Origin: Neptunomonas qingdaonensis
GTDB lineage: Bacteria; Pseudomonadota; Gammaproteobacteria; Pseudomonadales; Balneatricaceae
DNA: 64,000 bases
Assembly (NCBI RefSeq): GCF_900113275.1
Contig: NZ_FOOU01000002.1
Coordinates: forward strand, 310,001-374,000
Direction of reading: 5' to 3'
Shown: positions 50,001 through 59,684 of the stretch, in pieces
How the letters are laid out: the number at the start of each line of letters is the position of its first letter
Numbering within the stretch: the stretch's first letter is position 1
Program-made: the position numbers and the translations under genes
The notes under the pieces: generated by a model
Seen by the model: only the letters and a program-made list of their open reading frames with translations
What the model was told of the DNA's origin: nothing
The model's database searches: none

Positions 50001-50565
50001 GCACACTTTCGGCAATAATAATATCTTCACCAACGCGTCCGGTTCTTTGCACCTCAAGATAAAAGCGTCCTGGAAAAAGCCCCATCCACTCATCGACAAG
50101 GCTGTCTGCCATCCCTTTCCCAGACAACATCGCGCGGCCGACCTCACCCTCTCTACATCCGGACAACGCGATCAAGCCTTCTGATTTTTCAATCAACCAT
50201 GACTTTTTCACCAACGCTTTGTCCAGAATAAAGCCCTGCCCTTGTGCATAAGCTCTGGAAATTAACTCCATTAAATGCCGATAACCGAGCGCGTTCTGTA
50301 CCAGCAGAGTGACACGATAGGGTTCTGCTTCATTATCAGTTTCATTAAGCACTAAAATATCTGCGCCACATATTGGCTTAACACCGGCCCCTGTCGCCGC
50401 CTTGAAAAACTTCACCAAAGCAAACAGGTTCACCTGGTCTGTCATCGCAACGGCAGGCATACCCGCCTCTTTAGCCGCCGCCACTAAACCTTTGACGCGC
50501 ACTAAACCATCAATCAGGGAAAACTCAGTATGTACACGCAGATGTGCAAATTTTGTCGTTGGCAT
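47071..50565 (-). CDS. dnaE: DNA polymerase III alpha subunit
   Basis: The 1164-residue replicative polymerase begins with a PHP domain ([19 protein letters not shown], about 1-270). The polymerase core follows with [17 protein letters not shown] and the catalytic aspartates in [20 protein letters not shown] near residue 400. Then come the fingers ([23 protein letters not shown]), the tandem helix-hairpin-helix region and an OB domain near 990-1060 ([18 protein letters not shown]). The C-terminal segment binds tau. Length is normal for the family. It follows rnhB after 11 bases. Confidence 0.97.
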   Translation of the reverse strand: [1164 protein letters not shown]

Positions 50566-50576
50566 GCTCTGTCCCG

Positions 50577-51185
50577 TTATCTCACTGATGTTTCAAGTAG
50601 CTGTGCCACTGGTCGAAAGGATTTTCTATATTCAGGAAGAGGCCCATATTTTTTCAAAGCACTCATATGCTGAGCTGTCGGATAGCCTTTATGCTTGTTA
50701 AAAGCATATTCCGGATATTGTTCGTGCAGCAGATACATTTCACGATCGCGCACCACTTTCGCCAAAATAGAGGCCGCACTAATAGCTGCCACTTTGGCAT
50801 CGCCTTTGACAATAGCTTCTGAAGGATAGGGAAGGTCCGGGCATCGATTGCCATCAATCACAACATAATCAGGATTAACATTCAGAGACATGACTGCTCT
50901 TTTCATTGCCAGCATACTGGCGTGCAAAATATTTATTTGGTCGATTTCTACAGGTGATGCCGATGCGACGGCCCAGCATAAAGCCTTCTCCATAATCTCG
51001 TCATATAAGGCTTCACGTTTTTTTTCAGAAAGTTTTTTTGAGTCCGCCAAACCAAGGATCTGATTATCCGGATGTAAAATAACCGCGGCGGCTACTACAT
51101 TACCCACCAGAGGCCCCCGGCCTGCTTCGTCAACACCGGCCACACGAGCATACTGAGAAAAATCCAGCATTAAGGACGACTGCAT
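50577..51185 (-). CDS. rnhB: Ribonuclease HII
   Basis: The 202-residue enzyme cuts RNA in RNA-DNA hybrids and at single ribonucleotides. The catalytic pair is in [21 protein letters not shown] (residues 14-30), with further acidic residues in [15 protein letters not shown] and [19 protein letters not shown]. The start at 51185 is fixed by AAGGAG seven bases before it and overlaps the lpxB end by 16 bases. Confidence 0.95.
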   Translation of the reverse strand: MQSSLMLDFSQYARVAGVDEAGRGPLVGNVVAAAVILHPDNQILGLADSKKLSEKKREALYDEIMEKALCWAVASASPVEIDQINILHASMLAMKRAVMSLNVNPDYVVIDGNRCPDLPYPSEAIVKGDAKVAAISAASILAKVVRDREMYLLHEQYPEYAFNKHKGYPTAQHMSALKKYGPLPEYRKSFRPVAQLLETSVR

Positions 51186-52339
51186 GTTATCACTCCTTTT
51201 TGCTTTAACAGTGAGATAACCGCATCTGCTGCCCTTTCATCGGCATCCAGCTGGATGGTTTTATTAATTTCAGAAAAGCGCACATTTAAGTGTGACTGAT
51301 AAGCCGTATCCTCAAGCGCTTTTTCCATTTCACTTGCCAGCCTTTGCGGCGTCACATCGTTTTGTAGTATCTCTGGCACCAACTTCTCCCCCGCAAGAAT
51401 ATTAGGTAATGATACATATGGGGTTTTTATCATGCGTGAATAGATAGCATAGGTTAATGGCGACATTTTATAAGCGACTACCATCGGCTTTCTCAATAGT
51501 GTCGCTTCCAGTGTTGCCGTGCCTGATGCGATTAAAATAGCATCGGCTGCCGCCATGGTTTCTCTGGATTGGTTGAGTAACAATCTGACATTCAAATCAG
51601 GAAACTTCTCATCCAAAAGCTGTTGCAACCAAACGCGGCGCTTAAGGTTTGCTGCTGGTAAAAGAAAGGTCATATCAGGAAATTTTTGTCGCAATAACTC
51701 AGCAGCCCCTAAAAATGGTTCCGCTAAATATTTTAACTCACTTGATCTGCTACCTGGCAATATCGCAACAACCTTGCCCTCACCCGACAGGTTCAAGTTA
51801 CTACGAGCATCCAGCAACTGATGATCGCGTGCTATCAGATCCGCTAAGGGATGGCCAACACAAACAACATACTGTTGTGTCGGTTGATAGTACTGAGCTT
51901 CAAATGGGAACAGTGATAACAGCAGATCTGCTGACTCTTTGATTTTGTATATACGCTTCGCTTTCCAGGCCCATACGGAAGGACTGACATAATGGACCGT
52001 CGCAATACCTGCCGACTTCAAGCGCTGCTCTAGAGTAAGATTAAAGTCCGGTGCATCAATACCAATAAAAATATCAGGCGGGTTAGCAATAAGAGCAAGA
52101 CGAAGCTTCTTCCTGATCGAGAGAAGCTCGGGCAGACGTCCCAGCACCTCAACCAGCCCCATGACAGAAAGCTTATCCATAGGAACATCAGAGACGAAGC
52201 CCTCAGCACACATCAAATCACCACCGATACCGTAAAAAACGCTATCCGGATAATGCCTTTTGATTGCCTGAATCAGACCCGCTCCAAGAATATCGCCCGA
52301 GGCCTCACCTGCTACCATCGCAATTCGTAGCTTGGTCAC
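51170..52339 (-). CDS. lpxB: Lipid A disaccharide synthase
   Basis: The 389-residue glycosyltransferase joins UDP-diacylglucosamine and lipid X into the lipid A disaccharide. It begins [19 protein letters not shown]. It has [19 protein letters not shown], the [10 protein letters not shown] motif and [15 protein letters not shown]. The start is a GTG preceded by AGGAGG at ideal distance. It lies between lpxA and rnhB as usual. Confidence 0.96.
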   Translation of the reverse strand: MTKLRIAMVAGEASGDILGAGLIQAIKRHYPDSVFYGIGGDLMCAEGFVSDVPMDKLSVMGLVEVLGRLPELLSIRKKLRLALIANPPDIFIGIDAPDFNLTLEQRLKSAGIATVHYVSPSVWAWKAKRIYKIKESADLLLSLFPFEAQYYQPTQQYVVCVGHPLADLIARDHQLLDARSNLNLSGEGKVVAILPGSRSSELKYLAEPFLGAAELLRQKFPDMTFLLPAANLKRRVWLQQLLDEKFPDLNVRLLLNQSRETMAAADAILIASGTATLEATLLRKPMVVAYKMSPLTYAIYSRMIKTPYVSLPNILAGEKLVPEILQNDVTPQRLASEMEKALEDTAYQSHLNVRFSEINKTIQLDADERAADAVISLLKQKGVITCSRP

Positions 52340-52359
52340 TATAGCCTCCTGATAGCCTG

Positions 52360-53130
52360 CTAGCGAATAACTCCCCGGGATGAGGATTGTAGAGAATAAA
52401 TTAATGGAAGTATTTCGGCAGTATCTAATGCCATCTCGGAGAGTCGCTGCAAGGCTTGATCTACCGTCAGTTTTTGGCGGTAAATTATTTTATAGGCCTG
52501 CTTAATCTGCCTAACCATTTCAGGTGTAAAGCCACGTCTCTTTAGTCCTTCAGCATTGATCCCATGGGGCTGAGCCGGATTTCCCGTGGCCATCACATAA
52601 TCAGGTACATCTTTTAATACAACAGTACCGGCACCACACATAACGTGAGAACCGATACGACAGAATTGATGAACCGCAGTAAAACCACCCAGTATAGTAT
52701 GACTGCCAAGATTTACGTGCCCGGCAATAGCTGAATTATTCGCCATGATGACATGATCCCCGACGATACAATCGTGGGCAACATGCGCATATGCCATAAA
52801 AAGATTATGACTACCGATTTTAGTCAGGGAGTTATCCTGAACGGTACCCCGGTGAATGGTACAGCCTTCACGAAATACATTTGAGTCACCTACTTCAAGG
52901 TAGGTCAGCTCACCTGCATACTTTTTATCCTGACAGTCTTCGCCAATTGATGAAAACTGAAAAATACGATTATCAGAGCCAATGCTTGTTGCCCCCTTAA
53001 TAACCACATGCGAGGCAATGCTTGTTCCTTCGCCGATAATGACATCAGGCCCAATATAAGACCAGGGACCTACTTCAACGTTATCTGCGAGTATAGCTTT
53101 AGGATCAATAATTGCTCGTGGATCTATCAC
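52360..53130 (-). CDS. lpxA: UDP-N-acetylglucosamine acyltransferase
   Basis: The 256-residue enzyme starts lipid A synthesis by adding a 3-hydroxyacyl chain to UDP-GlcNAc. It consists of left-handed beta-helix hexapeptide repeats (IDPKAILADNVEVGPWSYIG onward) and has the catalytic histidine in LFMAYAHVAHDCIVGDHV near residue 122. A GTG start follows AAAGGTG. It begins three bases after the fabZ stop. Confidence 0.96.
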   Translation of the reverse strand: MIDPRAIIDPKAILADNVEVGPWSYIGPDVIIGEGTSIASHVVIKGATSIGSDNRIFQFSSIGEDCQDKKYAGELTYLEVGDSNVFREGCTIHRGTVQDNSLTKIGSHNLFMAYAHVAHDCIVGDHVIMANNSAIAGHVNLGSHTILGGFTAVHQFCRIGSHVMCGAGTVVLKDVPDYVMATGNPAQPHGINAEGLKRRGFTPEMVRQIKQAYKIIYRQKLTVDQALQRLSEMALDTAEILPLIYSLQSSSRGVIR

Positions 53131-53133
53131 TTT

Positions 53134-53568
53134 TCACACCTTTCGATCAGCACATAGGATAGTAGCTGAACTAACGATATCACCATCAACCGTTGCTTTC
53201 ACCGCAAATTTCCAAATTCCACGTTTTTCAGACAGAATAGTTGCCTCTAGTTTAAGCTGATCTCCAGGCACTACCGGACGCTTGAAACGCAATTTATCGG
53301 AGCCGACGAAATAATAGATTGAACCGTCCTGCGGTGTTTTATTCATGGTTTTAAAGCCCAGAATACCGGCAGCCTGAGCCATCGCTTCAATAATGAGTAC
53401 GCCGGGCATCACGGGATGCTCAGGAAAGTGCCCATTAAAGTAAGGTTCATTCACAGTCACATTTTTTAGTGCGACGATGGACTCACCCGGCACGAGTTCA
53501 AGCACTCTATCAACCAATAAAAACGGGTAGCGATGAGGGAGGTACTCCCTTATTTCTTTAACATCCAT
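53134..53568 (-). CDS. fabZ: 3-hydroxyacyl-ACP dehydratase FabZ
   Basis: The 144-residue hot-dog-fold dehydratase removes water from 3-hydroxyacyl-ACP in fatty acid elongation. The active-site His and Glu lie in [26 protein letters not shown] (His49 and Glu63). It competes with LpxA and LpxD for the same acyl-ACP pool, and its place among them is conserved. Confidence 0.96.
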   Translation of the reverse strand: MDVKEIREYLPHRYPFLLVDRVLELVPGESIVALKNVTVNEPYFNGHFPEHPVMPGVLIIEAMAQAAGILGFKTMNKTPQDGSIYYFVGSDKLRFKRPVVPGDQLKLEATILSEKRGIWKFAVKATVDGDIVSSATILCADRKV

Positions 53569-53576
53569 TATCTGTT

Positions 53577-54626
53577 TTAACCTTCACTAGAAAAATTTTT
53601 AACTTGCTGTTCTAACGTGGTAATACGCTTCGCCATCTGATTCAATTGCTTAAAACGAACGACATTTTTTTTCCAATCACGATGTAGTTCCTGCCCCGTT
53701 CCTGAAGACAACACCTGCCCAGGCTCAGTAACGGACTTGCTAATCAGGGTCATCGCTGTAACGTGAGTATTATCGGCAATTGTTAAATGCCCTACTATGC
53801 CGCTTAAACCGGCGATAGTACAACGGCTGCCAATTCTAGTGCTTCCAGCGATTGCCGTACAGCCCGCAATGGCGGTTTGTTCACCAATCACCACATTGTG
53901 TGCTATCTGTATCTGATTATCGAGCTTCACACCATCATGTATATAGGTATGGTCCAATGCACCCCGATCTATCGTTGTTCCCGCACCAATCTCAACATCC
54001 CGTCCAATGCGTACACCGCCAAGTTGATGTATTTTAACCCAGCCCTCTTTCGCTGGGGCAAATCCAAATCCATCGCCCCCCAAAATCACACTTGAATGAA
54101 TCAGACAGCCTTCACCAATCTGTACATTGTCATACAACACAACACCTGCCTCCAGGCGGGTATTTCTGGCGATAACACAGTTATTTCCAATCACCGAATT
54201 GGCGCCGATATACACACCGGACTCAACCACTACGTTATCACCAATGACAACGCCTGGACTAATATAAACATCCGTACTGATTGAGGAGGACATACTAATA
54301 GAAGCGGATTGATCTATATAGGGAGAACAAGGAGCGCGCCAATCGAACAGTTTTGTCAGCTGTGCAAACGCCAGATAAGGGTCGCTGACGATGATCGCTG
54401 CACAGGGTAGATTTTTGGCATACTCTTCAGCGACTAATACAGCCGTAGCGCGTGTTGTAGCCAAACGAGAAACATACTTTTTATTCGCTAAAAAACTTAA
54501 CTGGCTTGGTTCAGATGCGTCAAGTGTGTTCAAAGAAGAAACACTCAAGTTGGCATCGCCCAACAACCTCCCACCAACACGGGAGGCTAAATCAGACAAT
54601 AAATACGTTGGCACAGTATTGGACAT
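53577..54626 (-). CDS. lpxD: UDP-3-O-acylglucosamine N-acyltransferase
   Basis: The 349-residue enzyme adds the second 3-hydroxyacyl chain in lipid A synthesis. An N-terminal uridine-binding domain ([23 protein letters not shown]) is followed by hexapeptide beta-helix repeats with the catalytic histidine in [20 protein letters not shown] and [19 protein letters not shown]-terminal helix ([19 protein letters not shown]) closes the protein. It begins after skp in the usual order. Confidence 0.95.
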   Translation of the reverse strand: MSNTVPTYLLSDLASRVGGRLLGDANLSVSSLNTLDASEPSQLSFLANKKYVSRLATTRATAVLVAEEYAKNLPCAAIIVSDPYLAFAQLTKLFDWRAPCSPYIDQSASISMSSSISTDVYISPGVVIGDNVVVESGVYIGANSVIGNNCVIARNTRLEAGVVLYDNVQIGEGCLIHSSVILGGDGFGFAPAKEGWVKIHQLGGVRIGRDVEIGAGTTIDRGALDHTYIHDGVKLDNQIQIAHNVVIGEQTAIAGCTAIAGSTRIGSRCTIAGLSGIVGHLTIADNTHVTAMTLISKSVTEPGQVLSSGTGQELHRDWKKNVVRFKQLNQMAKRITTLEQQVKNFSSEG

Positions 54627-54628
54627 TA

Positions 54629-55123
54629 TTACTTATTAAGCTGCTGTATTACGGACTCTGTAATGTCGAAACCTTTAGCCACATAGACTGTCGCTTTTTT
54701 GGCAATCACCACATCATAGTTATTATCATCAATGATTTTTTTAATAATTTTATCAAGTTTTGGACGCATATCATTGATGAACTCTTGTTGACGCTCAGCC
54801 CCTTTTTGTTGCAAAGCCTGGCCACTGCGCTGATACTCTTCAAACGCTTTCTGGAACTGTAATTGAGCTTGTCTCAACGCATCCTGCGACATTGATGCGC
54901 CATTCTGCTGGATCTTCTCGCGCAAGGATTTTGCCTGTTTTTCAAGCTCTAACACCCGCTTCTGCTCACCCTGAAGTTCTTTCTTCAAAGTCTCACGAAA
55001 GCCACTCGCCGCATTTGACTTAAGCAAAGCCTCTTCATAGCCTAAAACAGCCACTTTATCGGCCAGAACAACGGGTGCAAATGCAACCGACACGCAAATA
55101 GCAATAATCTTTAGTAACTTCAT
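54629..55123 (-). CDS. skp: Periplasmic chaperone Skp (OmpH)
   Basis: The 164-residue protein has a signal peptide (LLKIIAICVSVAFAPVVLA) and a long coiled-coil body rich in Gln, Lys and Glu, as in the trimeric jellyfish-shaped Skp. It holds unfolded outer membrane proteins on their way to BamA, whose gene lies directly upstream. Confidence 0.92.
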   Translation of the reverse strand: MKLLKIIAICVSVAFAPVVLADKVAVLGYEEALLKSNAASGFRETLKKELQGEQKRVLELEKQAKSLREKIQQNGASMSQDALRQAQLQFQKAFEEYQRSGQALQQKGAERQQEFINDMRPKLDKIIKKIIDDNNYDVVIAKKATVYVAKGFDITESVIQQLNK

Positions 55124-55151
55124 ATTGTGTTCCTTAATTTAGAAGCCAATT

Positions 55152-57476
55152 TTAAAAGCTTTGTCCAAGAGAGAACTGGAATATTTCAGTCTCATCACTG
55201 GCTTTTTCATTTAATGCTTGAGCGATTGAGAAAGATAATGGACCCAATGGCGATAACCAGCTGATACCCAAACCTGCAGAGTATCTTAACTCTTCAAACT
55301 CAACCCCTTCTGAACAGAGAGAAGCAGCCGATGTTGAACTCAAGCAGTCTGTCGTAAAGACATTTCCGGCATCAACAAAAAAGAGTGATCGCCAGCTACT
55401 CTTATTTTCTATAAACGGCAGTGGGAAAATAAGCTCCGCACCACCCACAACCATCATATTGCCGCCAAACGGATCATCATTTGAGTCACGTGGACCCAAG
55501 GAATTGTTGCTATAACCTCTGACTGTTCTTAAACCACCGGCAAAGAAATGTTTGAAGAATGGATAGGTATTATCACCATAGCTTTGAGCATAACCAAGAC
55601 GCCCTTTAAGCCCCAATATCCAACCCGAATCAGCAAAGAATGGCTTATAGTATTTGGCCTGATAAAGTGCTTTATAGTAACTTAAATCACTACCCGGAAT
55701 AGATACTTCCAGGCTGGCTTGATGAGAATAACCACTCGAAGGAAAAAGTGAACGGTTTAAGTGGTTATTATTCCAGGCAAGCGTACCCTTAAGATTCAGG
55801 TATTGATTACCCTCGGTATCGATAAATGACTGTATTTCATCTACCGGTACCTCATCATTAGTATTCACTTCAATATTTTCGATACCCAGCGAAAAGCTCA
55901 AACGCTGAAAGTCATCAATCGGATAACCGAATGTTACACCACCGCCGTACTCGTCCAAAGAATAGCTACTGACATCATCTTCTTCAAAGTCGCTTTCCCG
56001 ATAAAAGACATCAAAACCACGACTGACACCATCAACGGTAAAGTAAGGATCCAGATAGTTAAAACTGGCCTCTTTAGTGGTCGAACTATTTGTCAGATTG
56101 AAGCCAACTTTTTTACCCGAACCAAAGAAGTTATCCTGCTGAACACCCAAGTCTAATATAATCCCATCATTTTGCGAAAAACCGATACTCGCTGTAAACT
56201 GCCCTGACTGTTGCTCTTCAACCGTATAATTCAGATCAACCTGATCATCTGTGCCAGCCACCCGCGAAGTTTCTAAGTTAACGGAACGAAAGTACCCGGT
56301 ACGATCCAGTTTTTGCTTAGTTCTTTCGATATTACTGGTAGAAACAATCGCCGCTTCCATCTGTTGCATTTCACGACGCACAACATCATCGGCTGTACGA
56401 CTATTGCCGCGAACGTTTATGCGTCTCACATAGGTTTGCTTACCGGGATCAACAAAGAACTTAAGCGAGACCGACTTATCCTCTTCATGAACACTCGGTG
56501 CCGGATTAATATTGGCGAACATATAGCCTTTATCACCCAGCATTTTTGACATAGCGTCTTGCGCATCAATCATAGCTTTACGCGAAAACACATCGCCTTG
56601 TTTAACCGAAATCGCACCTTTCAGAGCTTCCTCTGCGATGACAAGATCTCCGGAAACATCAACATCACGTATGGTATATTGCTCGCCTTCATGAATATTG
56701 ACGGTAATAAATACATTCTTTTTATCTGGCGTAATTGATACCTGCGTTGAATCTATCGCAAAATTAACATAGCCCCGATCCATATAATGCGAACGCAGGC
56801 GCTCTAAATCAGCAGAAAGTTTCTCCCGGGCATAGCGATCATCTTTAGTATAAAACGACCAAAAACTTGGAAGCTTAAGCGAAAATAATTTCTTTAGCTC
56901 CTCATCTGAGAAGGTGCTGTTTCCAATAATATTGATATGTTGAATCGACGCTATACTGCCTTCTTTTATATCAATATTCAGTGCCACACGATTTCCAGCC
57001 AGCGGCTCCACTGATGTAGAGATAGCCGCGCCATAACGCCCCTGCCCAACATACAGGCGCAATAGATCCTGCTCAATTTGGTCTAATGCAGATCGCTTGA
57101 AAACATCCCCTTCACGCAACCCTGATTGTGACAAGCCTTTTAACAGGTCTTCTTTCTTCATCACCTTATTACCGGCCAGCTTAATAAGGCTTATTGAAGG
57201 CCGCTCTTTAACCGTCAAGATCAAATAACCGTCTTCTCTGGCGATACTTATATCTTCAAAATAGCCGGATTTGAAAAGCTGCTTAGTCGCCTCAGCCAGA
57301 TTGGCTTCATTCACCATGTCCCCGGATGCGATGGGGAAATTCCTGAAAACAACACCCGCTTCTACCCGTTGAACACCTTCCAGCCGAATATCCTGCACCT
57401 GAAATGGAGCAAAGGCGGCATTTACACTACCGGCCAACAAAACCAAACCAAGTACAAGTCCAAATTTATTCTTCAT
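55152..57476 (-). CDS. bamA: Outer membrane protein assembly factor BamA
   Basis: The 774-residue Omp85 protein has a signal peptide ending in SVNAAFA and five POTRA domains at about residues 22-420 (the first is FQVQDIRLEGVQRVEAGVVF). A 16-stranded barrel follows, with the GGLRTVRGYSNNSLGPRD motif that holds the conserved RGY-type loop, and a C-terminal FSLGQSF with the terminal Phe. It inserts beta-barrel proteins into the outer membrane. Confidence 0.97.
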   Translation of the reverse strand: MKNKFGLVLGLVLLAGSVNAAFAPFQVQDIRLEGVQRVEAGVVFRNFPIASGDMVNEANLAEATKQLFKSGYFEDISIAREDGYLILTVKERPSISLIKLAGNKVMKKEDLLKGLSQSGLREGDVFKRSALDQIEQDLLRLYVGQGRYGAAISTSVEPLAGNRVALNIDIKEGSIASIQHINIIGNSTFSDEELKKLFSLKLPSFWSFYTKDDRYAREKLSADLERLRSHYMDRGYVNFAIDSTQVSITPDKKNVFITVNIHEGEQYTIRDVDVSGDLVIAEEALKGAISVKQGDVFSRKAMIDAQDAMSKMLGDKGYMFANINPAPSVHEEDKSVSLKFFVDPGKQTYVRRINVRGNSRTADDVVRREMQQMEAAIVSTSNIERTKQKLDRTGYFRSVNLETSRVAGTDDQVDLNYTVEEQQSGQFTASIGFSQNDGIILDLGVQQDNFFGSGKKVGFNLTNSSTTKEASFNYLDPYFTVDGVSRGFDVFYRESDFEEDDVSSYSLDEYGGGVTFGYPIDDFQRLSFSLGIENIEVNTNDEVPVDEIQSFIDTEGNQYLNLKGTLAWNNNHLNRSLFPSSGYSHQASLEVSIPGSDLSYYKALYQAKYYKPFFADSGWILGLKGRLGYAQSYGDNTYPFFKHFFAGGLRTVRGYSNNSLGPRDSNDDPFGGNMMVVGGAELIFPLPFIENKSSWRSLFFVDAGNVFTTDCLSSTSAASLCSEGVEFEELRYSAGLGISWLSPLGPLSFSIAQALNEKASDETEIFQFSLGQSF

Positions 57477-57508
57477 GAAACCTCTTCCCAGTCAAAAGCC
57501 GCTGCTTT

Positions 57509-58864
57509 TTACAGGCGCATAAAATCATTAACGATGGCCAGTGTCATGAGCGACAAAAGCAAAAACATACCCAACTTAAATCCAATTACCTGTATTTTTT
57601 CACTCACCGGCCGACCGGTGATCAGCTCAATACTGTAATAAAGCAAATGCCCACCATCTAGCACAGGGATCGGCAGCAAGTTCAAAACCCCTAAGCTAAT
57701 ACTCAGATAAGCAAGAAAGCTCACAAAAGGTTCAAACCCAGATGCGGCAGAGGCGCCCGCCACTTTAGCAATGGTTATCGGGCCACTCAAGTTTTTTACT
57801 GAGATAACACCTTCAATCATTTTCCAGATCGAATCCAGTGTCAAACCCACCATATGAACTGTTTTATTAAACGCAGCACCCACAGCTTCAATAGGCCCGT
57901 ATTGAATATTGCGCAGCATATGCTCAGGCCATTCAGGCGCTTTTACGCCTGCACCAATAACACCTTGAACAGCACCGTCCTCCAGTACTTTTCGCTCAGG
58001 AGTGACGCGCAACACCATAACCGTTGCATTGCGCTCAATGGTCACTTCCAATAGCTGATCTGGAGATTGCTGGATTATATCCACCAATGCCATCCAATTA
58101 TCAATTCGGGTATCATTAATTTTCTGAATAACATCGCCAACCTGAAGGCCGGCCTGATCGGCAGCTCCATTAGCAACAATCTGTCCTAATACAGGCTTAA
58201 CTTCAGGCCGGTAAGGGCGAATACCCATGGCCGATAATGGAGATTCTTTTTCAATATCAACATTCCAGTTATCTAATGCCATTGTATACACTTTAGGGCT
58301 AGCTGTAGCTGAACTGATCACCGACACAAACAATTGTTTCGATTCACCGATATGTGAAGCAAAACGTAAATTAACTTCATCCCACGAGCGAACAGGATAG
58401 CCATCAACCTCGACGATTTCAGCGCCTACAGGCATACCGGCTTTTGCGGCAATAGAGCCCGTTTCTACAGATCCTATCACTGGAACGACCGCACTAACGC
58501 CGACAACAAACATCATCCAGTAAGCAAAAACAGCGAAGATCAGGTTCACCAAAGGCCCTGCGGCAACAATGGCTATACGCTGAATGACAGGTTTGTTGTT
58601 AAACGCTCTTGACTTCAGATGCTCGGGGACAGTGCCTTCGCGCTCATCCAGCATCTTGACGTAACCACCCAAAGGAATGGCCGAAATAGAGTACTCTGTG
58701 CCGTCTTTACCTTTATGCAGCCATAATGATTTACCAAACCCCACGGAAAACCGAAGCACATCAACGCCACAGCGACGGGCTACCCAGAAATGCCCCCACT
58801 CGTGAATAGTAACTAATATTCCGAGGGTAACAATGGTAGCCAGAATCGTTTGAATAATTTCCAT
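57509..58864 (-). CDS. rseP: Site-2 protease RseP
   Basis: The 451-residue intramembrane zinc protease cuts anti-sigma factor RseA to release sigma E under envelope stress. The HExxH site is in VTIHEWGHFWVARRCGV near residue 20. Two PDZ domains lie at about 115-190 and 205-290 (VLGQIVANGAADQAGLQVGDVI), and the third metal ligand in LNLLPIPVLDGGHLLYY near 392. It starts seven bases after the cdsA stop, where Pseudomonas carries dxr. Confidence 0.96.
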   Translation of the reverse strand: MEIIQTILATIVTLGILVTIHEWGHFWVARRCGVDVLRFSVGFGKSLWLHKGKDGTEYSISAIPLGGYVKMLDEREGTVPEHLKSRAFNNKPVIQRIAIVAAGPLVNLIFAVFAYWMMFVVGVSAVVPVIGSVETGSIAAKAGMPVGAEIVEVDGYPVRSWDEVNLRFASHIGESKQLFVSVISSATASPKVYTMALDNWNVDIEKESPLSAMGIRPYRPEVKPVLGQIVANGAADQAGLQVGDVIQKINDTRIDNWMALVDIIQQSPDQLLEVTIERNATVMVLRVTPERKVLEDGAVQGVIGAGVKAPEWPEHMLRNIQYGPIEAVGAAFNKTVHMVGLTLDSIWKMIEGVISVKNLSGPITIAKVAGASAASGFEPFVSFLAYLSISLGVLNLLPIPVLDGGHLLYYSIELITGRPVSEKIQVIGFKLGMFLLLSLMTLAIVNDFMRL

Positions 58865-58871
58865 CTATGAT

Positions 58872-59684
58872 TCACACAATTGGCAGGAAAGTTAAACCGA
58901 GATAATACAAAGGTGCTGCCGCCAGAATACTGTCTATGCGATCCAGCACCCCTCCATGACCCGGCAAAATGGTACCGCTATCTTTAACGCCTGCATGCCG
59001 CTTCAGTAAGCTTTCAAACAAGTCGCCCATGACTGATACGAGCCCGACGACAAGACTTAATAACATTAAATAGACTACTGAACTAAGCGTGAGTTCATTC
59101 CACCAGGAAAAAGCTAAGACCGTCAACCCAACGGCTACCAGACCACCATACATACCTTCACGCGTCTTCCCCGGGCTCACATGCGGCGCGAGCTTAACCC
59201 GACCCCAACGCTTTCCAGAAAAATAGGCACCGATGTCAGCAGCCCAAACAATCAGCAGAATCAACAGCAGCCAGGCATTACCCGACTCCAGTGCCTTTAA
59301 TTCCACCATACTCAGCCAGGCAGCCGATAGTAACAGAACACCGCATAAGGTTCTGACTAAAGACTTTTCCCATAGCCCTGAGGTTGGATACCGACAGATC
59401 CAGAAAATTGCCATTAACCAAACAACAACGGCCGGCAACAGAACGAAGTAACCATGGCCTGTTTCGTAAAACCAACTACTTATCCCTATGGCCACAAGAA
59501 CAAAAAAACAAAATGCTAAACGATGAAGGGATTTTTTTAAGCCAGATAACAGCGCCCATTCCCATGCACCAATTAGAGTAACCAACGCGAAGAAAATAGC
59601 AAAACCCATAACCGGCAGCAGAAAAACCCCGCACAAAACTAAAGGCGCAAGTATCGACGCAGTAATTATTCTCTGCTTAAGCAC
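58872..59684 (-). CDS. cdsA: Phosphatidate cytidylyltransferase
   Basis: The 270-residue polytopic enzyme makes CDP-diacylglycerol, precursor of all phospholipids. The CDS signature near the C-terminus is complete (SLLKRHAGVKDSGTILPG, then HGGVLDRIDSI). About eight membrane segments are visible. The GTG start lies inside the uppS end, overlapping by eight bases. Confidence 0.95.
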   Translation of the reverse strand: MLKQRIITASILAPLVLCGVFLLPVMGFAIFFALVTLIGAWEWALLSGLKKSLHRLAFCFFVLVAIGISSWFYETGHGYFVLLPAVVVWLMAIFWICRYPTSGLWEKSLVRTLCGVLLLSAAWLSMVELKALESGNAWLLLILLIVWAADIGAYFSGKRWGRVKLAPHVSPGKTREGMYGGLVAVGLTVLAFSWWNELTLSSVVYLMLLSLVVGLVSVMGDLFESLLKRHAGVKDSGTILPGHGGVLDRIDSILAAAPLYYLGLTFLPIV

